A DNA stretch of 64,000 nt from Bacillus marasmi (GCF_902168435.1 NZ_LR656164.1:1-64000), one strand, 5' to 3'; shown: positions 7,676 to 16,964, counted from the first letter of the stretch. Made by a program: numbers and translations. Notes: generated from the sequence alone by a model not told the origin.

Positions 7676-9418
7676 TCATAGCTTATATTTCTTGATTTTT
7701 GCATAAAGCCAGGGTCTGCTGATTCCGAGGAGGTGGCTGGCCTTTGTCTTGTTTCCGTTAGCTTCTTTTAATGCTGAGATGATCATTTCCTTTTCGTTGG
7801 AATAAAGTCTTTCTTTATAGGATTTTGCAGAAGAATCGGTTGCTTTTAGGGGCAATCCGGTTGTGTTTAGGTCTTTGGTGGCTCCTTTAAAGGTAGGAAT
7901 ATCCTCTTCCTCAATATAGTCACCAGTTTTTAGATTCGCAGCTCTTTCAAGTACATTTTGCAGCTCCCGCACATTACCTGGCCATGAATGTCTCAGCATT
8001 TTTGTCAAAGCGGAATGGGTTACTCCCTTGATGTAAAAACCGCTCTGTTTTAGACGGTCAATGATTGCTTGGATGATCTCTGGCAGGTCCTCTAATCTTT
8101 CGCGTAATGGAGGAATATTTAGGCGAATGATGTTTAATCGATAATACAAATCTTCCCTAAATCTACCGTCTTCTACCATTTTTTCAATATTTTGATTGGT
8201 GGCGGCAATAACTTTTGAGTTTATATGAACAGTCTTTGCGCTTCCTATTGGCTGGAATTCCCGTTCCTGTAGCACGCGTAACAGTTTTGCTTGGAGCGAG
8301 AGCGACATTTCGCCGATTTCATCAAGAAAAATCGTCCCGTTTTGGGCAAGCTCAAATTTCCCTTTCATTCCACCTTTTTTGGCACCGGTAAACGCCCCAT
8401 CACTATAGCCAAAAAACTCTGATTCTAGCAATTCTGCCGGAATAGCGGCGCAATTGACTTGAATAAATGGTCCCATTTGTCCGGATGCAGCATGTATACC
8501 TTGTGCAAATAATTCTTTTCCGGTTCCGCTTTCGCCCGTAATCAACACGGTGGACATGCTTCTCGATGCTAACGTAGCTTCATGCTTTACTTTTTTAATA
8601 GCTGCAGATTCCCCGGCAATATCAAATAATGTGTATTTCGTTCCTTTCATTTCATTAAATTTATTTTGATAATCTGATAACTGTTTTTCGAGTTTTTTCA
8701 CCTTTGTCAACGCCTCATGTAGGTGCGTTAATCCACGATAGGTCACCTTGCAAATTGCGCCAATCGTTTCTTCTTTTTCTTTAATTGGAAAAATAGAAAT
8801 GAGTGATTGCTGCCCGTTAATTAGCTGGGGAGTATTGCGAATGCTCACACCACTTTTAACTACATGTTCGATATCGAGATTTGGAAATAATTTCGTGCAA
8901 GACTGATTCAATACTTCTTCACTGGAAACACCAAAAAGATTAGTAAAACCTTTATTGACCATTGTGATTTCCGATTTGTTGTTTACTAGAATAATCGCAT
9001 CATAGGCAAGTTCAATAACAGAGCGGAGTTCTTGTTTCCAATTAAAAAAAATATTATAGGAGCTCAGTAATTGTTGAGTAGAAATTAAGCCAACTGGCTG
9101 CAATTCGCGATTAACAACCGGCGCATGTCCAATATTATGTTTTAATAGCAGGCGACGCGTTTCTACTATTTCATCATTAGGATGGATATAAATTGGATTA
9201 GGGTGAAAGTATCGTTCTATTGTCGTTTCAAAGGAAGGCATTTCAGCTAGTATCTTAAAAAGTTTATTTTTTGTAATGATACCTATTAATTTATTGGCAC
9301 TATCTACGACTGGAAGGATGTTGGAGGTTGTTTGCGTAAACATGGTGAGTGTTTCTTTGATGGTTTGATTTTTGCTACAGCACATAAACTTTGTTGTCAT
9401 CGCTTCTGATACGAGCAA
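7676..9418 (-). CDS. sigma-54-dependent activator, CBS-CBS-PAS-AAA+-Fis
   Basis: A 580-residue enhancer-binding protein. Two CBS motifs occupy residues 1-120, a PAS domain about 130-230, a short coiled coil about 235-260, the AAA+ domain about 265-495, and a Fis-type helix-turn-helix at the C-terminus (GNKTKASHLLGISRPWLYAKI). Walker A is GESGTGKE, the sigma-54 contact loop GAFTGA is intact, and Walker B is GTIFLDEIGE. CBS and PAS domains suggest sensing of nucleotides or a small metabolite. TTG 9418 is used, with AAAGGAAG upstream. It diverges from an acyl-CoA dehydrogenase that has a perfect -24/-12 promoter, so that cluster is the likely target. Confidence 0.93.
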   Translation of the reverse strand: MLVSEAMTTKFMCCSKNQTIKETLTMFTQTTSNILPVVDSANKLIGIITKNKLFKILAEMPSFETTIERYFHPNPIYIHPNDEIVETRRLLLKHNIGHAPVVNRELQPVGLISTQQLLSSYNIFFNWKQELRSVIELAYDAIILVNNKSEITMVNKGFTNLFGVSSEEVLNQSCTKLFPNLDIEHVVKSGVSIRNTPQLINGQQSLISIFPIKEKEETIGAICKVTYRGLTHLHEALTKVKKLEKQLSDYQNKFNEMKGTKYTLFDIAGESAAIKKVKHEATLASRSMSTVLITGESGTGKELFAQGIHAASGQMGPFIQVNCAAIPAELLESEFFGYSDGAFTGAKKGGMKGKFELAQNGTIFLDEIGEMSLSLQAKLLRVLQEREFQPIGSAKTVHINSKVIAATNQNIEKMVEDGRFREDLYYRLNIIRLNIPPLRERLEDLPEIIQAIIDRLKQSGFYIKGVTHSALTKMLRHSWPGNVRELQNVLERAANLKTGDYIEEEDIPTFKGATKDLNTTGLPLKATDSSAKSYKERLYSNEKEMIISALKEANGNKTKASHLLGISRPWLYAKIKKYKL

Positions 9419-9470
9419 ATTGATCCACTTCCTTTCAAACGCATTGTCGTCAAGAGTTTTTGAGGCGTTA

Positions 9471-9514
9471 ACAACAGTTGTAAATAATTCAGACAGTTTA
9501 CAATATTCTGTAAA
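9471..9514. promoter_or_regulatory. candidate upstream activator sites
   Basis: There are two dyads: ACAAC-A-GTTGT at 9471-9481 and TTTACA-N6-TGTAAA at 9497-9514. Their centres are about 30 bases apart and lie 60-100 bases before the -24 element, a usual position for enhancer sites of sigma-54 activators. Which one the divergent activator binds is inference. Confidence 0.45.
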
Positions 9515-9567
9515 TTAATCTTAACATATTTTCAGCTAAATCGCTTTATTTTCATAGACAAAATAAA

Positions 9568-9583
9568 TGGCACAGTACTTGCA
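9568..9583 (+). promoter_or_regulatory. sigma-54 (-24/-12) promoter
   Basis: TGGCAC-AGTAC-TTGCA is an exact match to the sigma-54 consensus, with GG and GC dinucleotides at correct spacing. The predicted transcript starts near 9594, giving a leader of about 27 bases before TTG 9621. The adjacent divergent activator carries GAFTGA. Confidence 0.92.
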
Positions 9584-9620
9584 TTGTATTAGGGCAATTG
9601 CATAAAAGGGGGAGGAGTCG

Positions 9621-10784
9621 TTGAATTATCATCATTTAGCCATTGAAGAAGAGATTACATTGTTTAAGAAATCGCTAGAAACCTTTGCGAAAAAGGAAAT
9701 TGAACCATTTTACAACCAGTGGGAACAGGATGGGATACTCCCAAAAGTGTTGTGGAAAAAGCTTGGGAGTGCCGGTTTCCTTTGTGTAGATATTCCTGAG
9801 CAATATGGTGGATTAGGAGCAACATTGCCGTTTTCCGCCTGTGTCATAGAAGTGTTTAGCAAGCTTGGCTACAATTCGATCGCAACAAATATTGCTGTGC
9901 ACTCCAATATTGTAGCTCACTACATTCTTAATTCTGGTACAGAGGCTCAAAAAATTCGCTATTTACCGAAAATGGCTTCGGGAGAATCCATAGGGGCTAT
10001 CGCCATGACTGAGCCTGGAGCAGGAAGTGATTTGCAGGGAATCAAAACAACGGCAAAAAAGAATCCTGATACTGGTGACTATATCATCAATGGTTCGAAA
10101 ACCTTTATTACGAATGGTCAGCATTTAGATTTTGCTGTTGTTGCAGCCAAAACAAATATGGCTGTTTCAGCTTCTAAAGGAACGACTCTGTTTATTATTG
10201 AAGCAAATACTGAAGGATTTATGAAAGGGAAAAATTTAAACAAAAGTGGTCTCCATTCTGCCGACACTTCCGAGTTATTTTTCGATAGTGTAGTTGTCCC
10301 CCCTAGCCAAATTCTTGGAGAGGTTGACGGTGGATTTATATCGTTAATGAAGGAATTGCCTCGGGAGCGGATGACTCTTGCGGTTGGAGCATGTGCAGCA
10401 ATGGAAGGGGCATTGGAAATCACAATTAAATATCTCCATGAACGAGAGGCCTTTGGCAAAGCGCTTAGTAAGCTTCAAGTGATTCGCCATAAAATGGCTG
10501 AAATGACAACCGAGGCAAAAATCAATCGTGCCTTCACCAATCAATGTTTAGCGCAGTTAGCGAATAATGAACTGAGTGCTGCCGATGCAAGCATCGCTAA
10601 ATTATCGACAACTGAAGCGCAAGGCCGGGTCGTCGATGGCTGTTTGCAGCTTTTTGGTGGATATGGGTATATGGAGGAGTATCCGATTTCACGTATTTAT
10701 GTGGATGCTAGAGTTCAGCGAATATATGGCGGAACATCAGAAATCATGAAGGAAATTATCAGTAAAGATGTGCTAGGAAAGTAA
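9621..10784 (+). CDS. acyl-CoA dehydrogenase
   Basis: A 387-residue FAD-dependent acyl-CoA dehydrogenase, which oxidises an acyl-CoA to the 2-enoyl-CoA and passes electrons to ETF. Family signatures are AMTEPGAGSDLQGIKTTA (first signature and substrate loop) and the C-terminal QLFGGYGYMEEYPI followed by YGGTSEIMKEII. The catalytic Glu is probably that of the EEYPI region or nearby; the chain-length class is not readable by eye. TTG 9621 follows GGAGGAG with good spacing. It is the first gene behind the sigma-54 promoter. A 52-bp repeat array separates it from the rest of the pathway. Confidence 0.93.
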   Translation: MNYHHLAIEEEITLFKKSLETFAKKEIEPFYNQWEQDGILPKVLWKKLGSAGFLCVDIPEQYGGLGATLPFSACVIEVFSKLGYNSIATNIAVHSNIVAHYILNSGTEAQKIRYLPKMASGESIGAIAMTEPGAGSDLQGIKTTAKKNPDTGDYIINGSKTFITNGQHLDFAVVAAKTNMAVSASKGTTLFIIEANTEGFMKGKNLNKSGLHSADTSELFFDSVVVPPSQILGEVDGGFISLMKELPRERMTLAVGACAAMEGALEITIKYLHEREAFGKALSKLQVIRHKMAEMTTEAKINRAFTNQCLAQLANNELSAADASIAKLSTTEAQGRVVDGCLQLFGGYGYMEEYPISRIYVDARVQRIYGGTSEIMKEIISKDVLGK

Positions 10785-10860
10785 ATTCGTAGTGATAGTT
10801 TAAGAGAGACGCTCATAGAATGATGATTGGCTGGAAAAATGGGTGAGCGTACTTGTCGCC

Positions 10861-11579
10861 ATGAGTTCAAAACATGGTGAGAAATTTGAGGAAGTGAACT
10901 CATGAAGAGTCTATGAGTTTAAATGGTGGTAAGAAATTCAGGGAAATGAACTCATGAAGGGTCTATGAGTTCAAAACAAGGTGAGAAAATCGAGGAAATG
11001 AACTCATGAAGGGTCTATGAGTTCAAAAGGTAGTGAGAAATTCGAGGAAGTGAACTCATGAAGGGTCTATGAGTTCAAAACAAGGTAAGAAACTCGAGGA
11101 AGTGAACTCATGGAGGGTCTATGAGTTCAAATGGTGGTAAGAAATTCAGGGAAGTGAACTCATGAAGGGTCTATGAGTTCAAAAGGTAGTGAGAAAATCG
11201 AGGAAGTGAACTCATGAAGGTGTTATGAGTTCAAAACAAGGCGAGAATTTTGTGGAAGTGAACTCATGGAGGGTCTATGAGTTCAAAACAAGGTGAGAAA
11301 ATCGAGGAAGTGAACTCATGGAGGGTCTATGAGTTCATAACAAGGTGAGAAAATCGAGGAAATGAACTCATGAAGGTGTTATGAGTTCAAAACAAGGCGA
11401 GAAATTTGTGGAAGTGAACTCATGGAGGGTCTATGAGTGCAAAACAAGGTGAGAAAATCGAGGAAGTGAACTCATGAAGGGTCTATGAGATCAAAACAAG
11501 GTGAGAAATTTGAGGAAGTGAACTCATGAAGGGGTTATGAGTTCAAAACATGGTGTGAAATTCGTGGGAATGAACTCAT
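10861..11579. repeat. tandem array of a 52-bp repeat, 13 full copies plus one partial
   Basis: Copies begin every 52 bases from 10861 to 11537, and the last is cut after 43 bases. Each copy starts ATGAGTTCA and carries TGAACTCAT at position 35, so across each junction there is an exact 9-bp stem with a 9-base loop (usually GAAGGGTCT). Central positions vary among a few types. The period is not a multiple of three and no protein is encoded. It fills most of the 931-base gap between acyl-CoA dehydrogenase and thiolase genes. The copies are too alike, with no unique spacers, to be CRISPR. Confidence 0.95.
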
Positions 11580-11715
11580 AAGTCCAAAACTCAGCGCGAA
11601 CCATTCCAAAATGTCCGTATGAAGCATTCATAAGGCCAAAACACAGCACAAACGAGTCAAAAGTGTCTGTATAAAAGTTCTATCCAAAAAAATCAAATGC
11701 CAAGGAGGATGAATC

Positions 11716-12894
11716 ATGCCAAATCATGCAAACGTCATTGGGGTTAACATGGTTAAATTTGAAAAACCAGGTAAAAACGAGCCTTACGAAATCATGGCTG
11801 CAAATGCCATCAATGGAGCCTTAAAAGATGCGGGAATTCCATATACTGCTATTGAACAAGCCTATGCCAGTTATGTTTATGGCGATTCGACCTGTGGACA
11901 AACCGCGCTCTATAAGGTGGGCATGACGGGAATACCAATTATTAATGTTAACAACAACTGTTCGTCGGGCTCTACTGCTTTATTTTTAGCAAGACAAGCA
12001 GTGGAATCAGGGGAAGCGGATTGTGTGCTAGCGTTTGGATTTGAAGAAATGAAGCCAGGGGCGTTAGGCGAGAATTGGGTAGATCGCACCTCGCCATTCC
12101 AGTGGATCAATGACCGCTTTTTGCAATTGGATGGAAAATTACCAGAAGGTCCTATTGCCTTGAAGGTATTTGGGGCTGCGGGATTAGAATATCTAGAAAA
12201 ATCAGGAGCGAATCATGATATTTTCGGCAAGGTCGCAGTAAAGTCTAGAAAACATGCTGTTCATAATCCGTATTCTTTGTTTACAAATGAGATGGATTTG
12301 GCCGATGTCATGAACGCACCAACAGTATATCCTGGGCTGACAAGATTGATGGCTTGCCCACCAACCTGTGGTGCTGCGGCTGTCATTGTTTGCAGTGATC
12401 GTTTTGCCAAAAAGCATAACATCAACAAAACCGTAAAAATTATTGCCCAAGCAATGGCAACGGATCAACCAGATAGCCACGAGGATTACCTCCACTTAGT
12501 TGGTTATGGTATGACGGAGAGAGCTGCAAAACAAGCGTATGACATGGCTGGCTTCGGACCTGAAGAAATTGATGTCATAGAGCTTCATGATTGCTTTACT
12601 CCAAATGAGGTCATCACATATGAAGGATTGGGACTATGTGGTGAAGGGGAAGCCGAGACCTTGATTAATAATCAGGACAACACGTATGGTGGAAAGTATG
12701 TAATCAATCCTTCTGGAGGATTAATGTCCAAAGGTCACCCGCTTGGGGCAACCGGTTTGGCGCAAGCGACTGAGCTCGTCTGGCATTTACGTGGCGATGC
12801 GGGGAGCCGCCAAGTGGAAGGGGCAAGGACGGCCTTGCAACACAACTTAGGTCTGGGTGGAGCATGTGTCGTTACGGTTTATCAAAAGGGCTAA
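11716..12894 (+). CDS. thiolase-family enzyme (SCP-x/lipid-transfer type)
   Basis: A 392-residue condensing enzyme of the thiolase superfamily, closest to the SCP-x/acetyl-CoA acetyltransferase-like group that cleaves 3-ketoacyl-CoAs. The nucleophile Cys lies in NNCSSGSTAL near residue 80. The active-site His is in ELHDCFTPNE, and the C-terminal GGLMSKGHPLGATGLAQ and LGLGGACVV complete the site. ATG 11716 follows CAAGGAGGATGAATC. It lies after the repeat array and begins a five-gene run on the plus strand. In this context it is the thiolytic step of a beta-oxidation-like route. Confidence 0.88.
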   Translation: MPNHANVIGVNMVKFEKPGKNEPYEIMAANAINGALKDAGIPYTAIEQAYASYVYGDSTCGQTALYKVGMTGIPIINVNNNCSSGSTALFLARQAVESGEADCVLAFGFEEMKPGALGENWVDRTSPFQWINDRFLQLDGKLPEGPIALKVFGAAGLEYLEKSGANHDIFGKVAVKSRKHAVHNPYSLFTNEMDLADVMNAPTVYPGLTRLMACPPTCGAAAVIVCSDRFAKKHNINKTVKIIAQAMATDQPDSHEDYLHLVGYGMTERAAKQAYDMAGFGPEEIDVIELHDCFTPNEVITYEGLGLCGEGEAETLINNQDNTYGGKYVINPSGGLMSKGHPLGATGLAQATELVWHLRGDAGSRQVEGARTALQHNLGLGGACVVTVYQKG

Positions 12895-12979
12895 TTACTT
12901 TCCTGAAAAATCAAACTATAGCCTTGCTCCATTGAAGCTAATGGATCACGAACCAAAAAAATCTAAGGAGTGAATAATC

Positions 12980-13423
12980 ATGCTAAACAACCTATCTAGT
13001 AAACTTGGACTCGAATTTGCACCCTATAGCTTTAGCGTTGAGCGGGGGAAAATTAAGGAGTTCGCACAAGCAATTGGTGATGACAATAACATTTATCATA
13101 ACGTCGAGGCGGCAAGAGCAGCTGGATTTAGGGATATACCGATTACCCCAACCTTCGCAACTGTCATTGATATGTGGGCGGGTCCAAATTTTGAGCAATT
13201 GATGGAGACACTTGAAGTCAACCCATTAAAGGTCCTTCATGGAGAAATGCAATACACATATTTAGGTGATATTTGCGCAGGTGATACAATCTCCTGTACT
13301 AGTAAAGTGACAGAAGTGACTGAAAAAAGAAAAATGAATTTCTTTACGATAGAAACAGAATACAAAAATCAGGATGATAAATTAGTGTTGATTTCAAAAT
13401 CCCTCATTATTGAAAGACCTTAA
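12980..13423 (+). CDS. MaoC-like hot-dog protein (FAS1-like dehydratase domain)
   Basis: A 147-residue single hot-dog domain of the N-terminal MaoC/FAS1-like dehydratase type. It has the family pattern GKIKEFAQAIGDDNNIYHN, then FRDIPITPTFATV and HGEMQYTYLGDICAGDT. A catalytic Asp-His pair may be formed by DDNNIYH. In relatives such domains act as heteromers with a second MaoC protein, and such a protein follows immediately (13457-13846). The pair probably forms a 2-enoyl-CoA hydratase. AAGGAG precedes ATG 12980. Confidence 0.85.
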   Translation: MLNNLSSKLGLEFAPYSFSVERGKIKEFAQAIGDDNNIYHNVEAARAAGFRDIPITPTFATVIDMWAGPNFEQLMETLEVNPLKVLHGEMQYTYLGDICAGDTISCTSKVTEVTEKRKMNFFTIETEYKNQDDKLVLISKSLIIERP

Positions 13424-13456
13424 AACTATCAATCTTTTTAAAAAAGGAGCGAAATA

Positions 13457-13846
13457 ATGAAAATATTACAATCGTTAGAAAAACCAGCCATTACCCATAG
13501 TCAATTAGTCCGTTATGCGGGGGCATCAGGTGATTTTAATCCCATTCATACTGTTGTCCCTGTCGCAAAGCAAGCAGGCCTAGGTGACGTAATTTCGCAT
13601 GGGATGCTAGTGATGGGGTTTGCCGGTCAAGCACTGACGCAATGGTTTCCTCGCGCCGATTTAAGAGACTTCAAGGTTCGTTTTGTCAATATGACGCATC
13701 CTGGTGAAAAGCTGACAGTAACTGGTCAAATTACAGATGAAATAGAGCGTGATGGTGAATCTAGATGGTTAGGCGAGCTTACTGTAAAAAGTGCTGACCA
13801 AATAAAGCTATCGGGACAATTTGAAGTTGCTAAGGTTGTCAAATAA
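13457..13846 (+). CDS. MaoC-family (R)-enoyl-CoA hydratase subunit
   Basis: A 129-residue hot-dog hydratase with the catalytic motif of (R)-specific enoyl-CoA hydratases: YAGASGDFNPIHT (Asp and His of the hydratase 2 motif near residues 26-32), then ISHGMLVMGFAGQAL. The small size equals one hot-dog domain, so it works as a dimer or with the preceding FAS1-like partner. AAAGGAGCG precedes ATG 13457. In the cluster it hydrates the enoyl-CoA made by the acyl-CoA dehydrogenase. Confidence 0.9.
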   Translation: MKILQSLEKPAITHSQLVRYAGASGDFNPIHTVVPVAKQAGLGDVISHGMLVMGFAGQALTQWFPRADLRDFKVRFVNMTHPGEKLTVTGQITDEIERDGESRWLGELTVKSADQIKLSGQFEVAKVVK

Positions 13847-13868
13847 CGAAACGAAATGAGGGGATGTT

Positions 13869-14681
13869 GTGAAACTATTAAACAATCAAGTAGCCATCAT
13901 CACTGGATCTGGACGTGGTGTGGGACGGGCACTTGCTGAAATGATGGTTGAGCATGGTGCAAAGGTCGTCATTTCTGATAAAGATCACGATGTAGCTGAG
14001 GAGACCTTGCAAGCCATCAAAGAAAAAGGTGGAGATGCGATTACGGTAGTGGGCGATGTGACCGCAGTTGAATTCCCACAAAAGATCATCAACGAAACTA
14101 TTTCCGCTTTTGGAAAAATTGATATTTTAGTCAATAATGCTGGTTTCACCTGGGATAGCCTCATTCATAAAATGACCGACGAGCAATTTCAAAAAATGCT
14201 TGATATACATTTGATTGCACCATTTCGATTGATCCGTGAAGCCGCTCCATACATTCGTGATGCGGGTAAGGCGGATATTGAGGCTGGTCGAGTCAATTAT
14301 CGCAAAATCGTAAACGTTTCATCTGTTGCTGGAGTGATGGGGAATGTTGGACAAGCGAACTATGCCTCTGCAAAGGCTGGATTAATTGGTTTAACGAAAA
14401 CAGTGGCCAAGGAATGGGCCGGCTTCAATGTCAATTGTAATGCCGTTGCTTTTGGAATGATTGATACACGATTGACTCAATCGAAGGAAAAAGGTGAATC
14501 GGTTGATGGTGTAGCAGTAGGGATTCCCGAAAAGGTGAGGAAAATGTTTGAGCAATCGATTCCACAAAAGCGGGCGGGTACGATTGCCGAGGCAGCAGGA
14601 GGGATTTTTTATCTCGCTTCGCCTTTATCAAATTATGTAAACGGCCAAGTGCTAAATATAAATGGAGGAATGTACACTTAA
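13869..14681 (+). CDS. short-chain dehydrogenase/reductase (FabG-like)
   Basis: A 270-residue Rossmann-fold SDR. The cofactor motif GSGRGVGR is near residue 13, NNAG near residue 90, and the catalytic Ser and Tyr-x-x-x-Lys (SSVAGVMGN... NYASAKAG) near residues 150-175; the C-terminus is NINGGMYT. It is about 20 residues longer than FabG, with insertions near residues 130-145 and 205-225 typical of peroxisomal-MFE-like SDRs that act on 3-hydroxyacyl-CoAs. GTG 13869 follows GAGGGG. It probably oxidises the (R)-3-hydroxyacyl-CoA made by the neighbouring hydratase. Confidence 0.9.
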   Translation: MKLLNNQVAIITGSGRGVGRALAEMMVEHGAKVVISDKDHDVAEETLQAIKEKGGDAITVVGDVTAVEFPQKIINETISAFGKIDILVNNAGFTWDSLIHKMTDEQFQKMLDIHLIAPFRLIREAAPYIRDAGKADIEAGRVNYRKIVNVSSVAGVMGNVGQANYASAKAGLIGLTKTVAKEWAGFNVNCNAVAFGMIDTRLTQSKEKGESVDGVAVGIPEKVRKMFEQSIPQKRAGTIAEAAGGIFYLASPLSNYVNGQVLNINGGMYT

Positions 14682-14726
14682 TTATTTTAAAAGATGGATC
14701 ATTTAAATGAATAAGGGGGAGATTTT

Positions 14727-16313
14727 ATGTTAATTCCAAAGGGGCTTCTTCATGCAGCACGTACTTTTCCGGAAAAAGTAGCAATGATTGATGGAGACAA
14801 AAGCTTTACGTATTCTCAATTTGCTTCAAGAACAGCAAAATTAAAGAACTCGCTTGCTCGTCTTGGTGTGAAAAAGGGGGACCGTGTTGCTGCCCTCTTG
14901 CTAAATGAATATCGTTATTTGGAAATCATGTATGGAACAACGGCTTTAGGTGGAATCATCGTTCCGTTAAATACAAGATTAAGTGCGGATGAAATCTCCT
15001 TTATATTAAATGATGCCGAAGTCGAAGTTTTGTACATTCATCCTGAATTTATAACGCATTTATCTGAGATTAAACAAAAAGTGAAAGGCTTGCGCCATGT
15101 GATTTTAGTGGAGGATGAAGCAAACTGGAGTATGAAGGTTCAAGAAGGCTTTCTTCACTATGAAGAGCTGCTGAACGAGCAGCCTGATCATAAGCTATCA
15201 TTTGGAGAAATTAATGAAGAGGATGTAGCCGGTCTGTATTATACAGGCGGAACAACCGGTCGCTCTAAAGGTGTTATGCTGACTCATAAAAATATTGTGA
15301 ATAACGCTTATCATAGTATGTTATATTATAGCGTTCTTAAGGAAGATGATATTTACCTTCATGCAGCACCGATGTTTCACTTGGCAGATGGGGCAGCAAC
15401 TTTCTCCATCACATTATTAGGTGCAACTCATACCTTCGTACGCTCGTTTACCCCACAAGGAGTATTGGAGGTTATAAAAGCAACAAAGGTGACTTCATCT
15501 CTGCTTGTCCCAACCATGATTAACCTTCTCCTCAATATGCCAGAATTTGATAAACCACATACTAATTCGTTGAGGACCATCATTTATGGGGCATCACCTA
15601 TGTCTGTGAGCGTCCTCCAAAAAGGCTTGGAAAAACTTGAAAATGTTCAATTTTGGCAAGCGTACGGTATGACGGAGGCGGCACCAATTCTAACCCTTCT
15701 GCATGGGAAGGATCATATCCTCGATGGTAGTGAAGTGAAAATTAAGCGACTAGCAGCAGCTGGACGTCCTGTTCCAGGAGTTGAAATGAAGGTGGTCACT
15801 CCTGACGGCACGGAAGCTGCGGTTGGAGAGGTCGGACAATTCGTTGCCAAGGGTCCAAATATTATGAAGGGCTATTGGAATCTGCCAGAGGAAACGGCAA
15901 ATGCCCTCCGCGATGGCTGGTATTACACGGGTGATTTGGGCTATCGGGACAAGGATTACTATTTTTATTGTGTCGATAGGGCAAAGGATATGATTATTAC
16001 TGGTGGTGAAAACGTTTATTCTGTGGAAGTGGAACAAATAATCAGTCAGCTACCTGAAGTATTGGAGTGTGCAGTGGTCGGTATCCCGGATGAAAAATGG
16101 GGTGAGTCGATTAGGGCTGTCGTTGCTTTGAAAAAATCAAACAGTCTCTCTGTAGAAGAAATTATTTCTTTCTGCAGACAAAAGCTTGCAAACTATAAAG
16201 TTCCCAAATCAGTTGAATTTGTAAGTGAGCTTCCAAAAAGCGGTGCCGGAAAAATCCTAAAACGTAATCTCCGCGAAAAATACTGGCAAGAAGAGGGACG
16301 GAGAGTTAACTAA
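14727..16313 (+). CDS. AMP-forming acyl-CoA synthetase
   Basis: A 528-residue ANL-superfamily ligase that activates a carboxylic acid to its CoA ester with ATP. It shows the P-loop-like signature YYTGGTTGRSKGVMLTH near residue 171, the QAYGMTEAAP motif near residue 311, the hinge YYTGDLGYRDKDYYFYCVDRAKDMIITGGENVY, and the C-terminal lysine in PKSGAGKILKR. AAGGGGGAG precedes ATG 14727. It ends the cluster and supplies its acyl-CoA substrate; the acid is unknown. A hairpin follows at 16344. Confidence 0.93.
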   Translation: MLIPKGLLHAARTFPEKVAMIDGDKSFTYSQFASRTAKLKNSLARLGVKKGDRVAALLLNEYRYLEIMYGTTALGGIIVPLNTRLSADEISFILNDAEVEVLYIHPEFITHLSEIKQKVKGLRHVILVEDEANWSMKVQEGFLHYEELLNEQPDHKLSFGEINEEDVAGLYYTGGTTGRSKGVMLTHKNIVNNAYHSMLYYSVLKEDDIYLHAAPMFHLADGAATFSITLLGATHTFVRSFTPQGVLEVIKATKVTSSLLVPTMINLLLNMPEFDKPHTNSLRTIIYGASPMSVSVLQKGLEKLENVQFWQAYGMTEAAPILTLLHGKDHILDGSEVKIKRLAAAGRPVPGVEMKVVTPDGTEAAVGEVGQFVAKGPNIMKGYWNLPEETANALRDGWYYTGDLGYRDKDYYFYCVDRAKDMIITGGENVYSVEVEQIISQLPEVLECAVVGIPDEKWGESIRAVVALKKSNSLSVEEIISFCRQKLANYKVPKSVEFVSELPKSGAGKILKRNLREKYWQEEGRRVN

Positions 16314-16343
16314 GCAATTGAAAATTTGTAAATGAAGTTCCAG

Positions 16344-16381
16344 AAACGGCATCTTCCAATTTTTGTGGAAAGGTGCCGTTT
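16344..16381 (+). terminator. imperfect hairpin after the acyl-CoA ligase
   Basis: AAACGGCATCTTCCA pairs with TGGAAAGGTGCCGTTT apart from one bulge. The T tract is weak and the 52-bp array B begins 20 bases later. Confidence 0.6.
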
Positions 16382-16400
16382 CATATTCTTTAACTATTGT

Positions 16401-16936
16401 CCAGATGGTGTGAATAGGGTCTAATCGTTACTCTATATCGTAAAATCTTCAGCTAGATGGTGTGAATAGGGTCTAATCGTTACTCTATATCGTAAAATCT
16501 TCATCTAGATGGTGTGAATAGTAACTAATCGTTACTCTATATCGTAAAAACTTCAGCTAGATGGTGTGAAAAGCAACTAAACGTTACTCTATATCGTAAA
16601 ATCTTCAGCTAGATGGTGTGAATAGGGTCTAATCATTACTCTATATCGTGAAATTGTCATCTAGATGGTGAGAATAGCATCTAATCATTACTCTATATCG
16701 TAAAATCTTCAGTTAGATGGTGTGAATAGGGTCTAATCATTACTCTAAACCGTAAAATCTTCAGCTAGATGGTGTGAATAGCATCTAATCATTACTCTAT
16801 ATCGTGAAATTGTCATCTAGATGGTGTGAATAGCATCTAATCATTACTCTATATCGTAAAATCTTCAGTTAGATGGTGTGAATAGCAACTAATCATTACT
16901 CTATTTCGTGAAACCTTCAATTAGATGGTCAGAATA
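16401..16936. repeat. second tandem array, 52-bp repeat, 10 full copies plus partial
   Basis: Copies begin every 52 bases from 16401 to 16921, with a final fragment of about 16 bases. The conserved start is (C/T)TAGATGGTGTGAATAG, then a short variable triplet region (GGT, CAT, TAA or CAA), CTAATC(G/A)TTACTC and TATATCGT(A/G)AAA. Junctions carry a short dyad, either CATCTAGATG or ATCT-N6-AGAT. The sequence differs from array A but the period is identical. It fills the space between the converging ligase and cysteine desulfurase genes and has no coding potential. Confidence 0.95.
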
Positions 16937-16964
16937 ACAAAACTCCAATTACTGGGTGCCACCT

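Noticed and set aside
10861-11579. Repeat array as a CRISPR
   Set aside because: Copies are contiguous and differ by scattered substitutions; there are no unique spacers between identical repeats, and no cas genes occur in the window.
16401-16936. Repeat array as a coding tandem repeat
   Set aside because: The 52-bp period shifts frame at each copy and stop codons occur in every frame.
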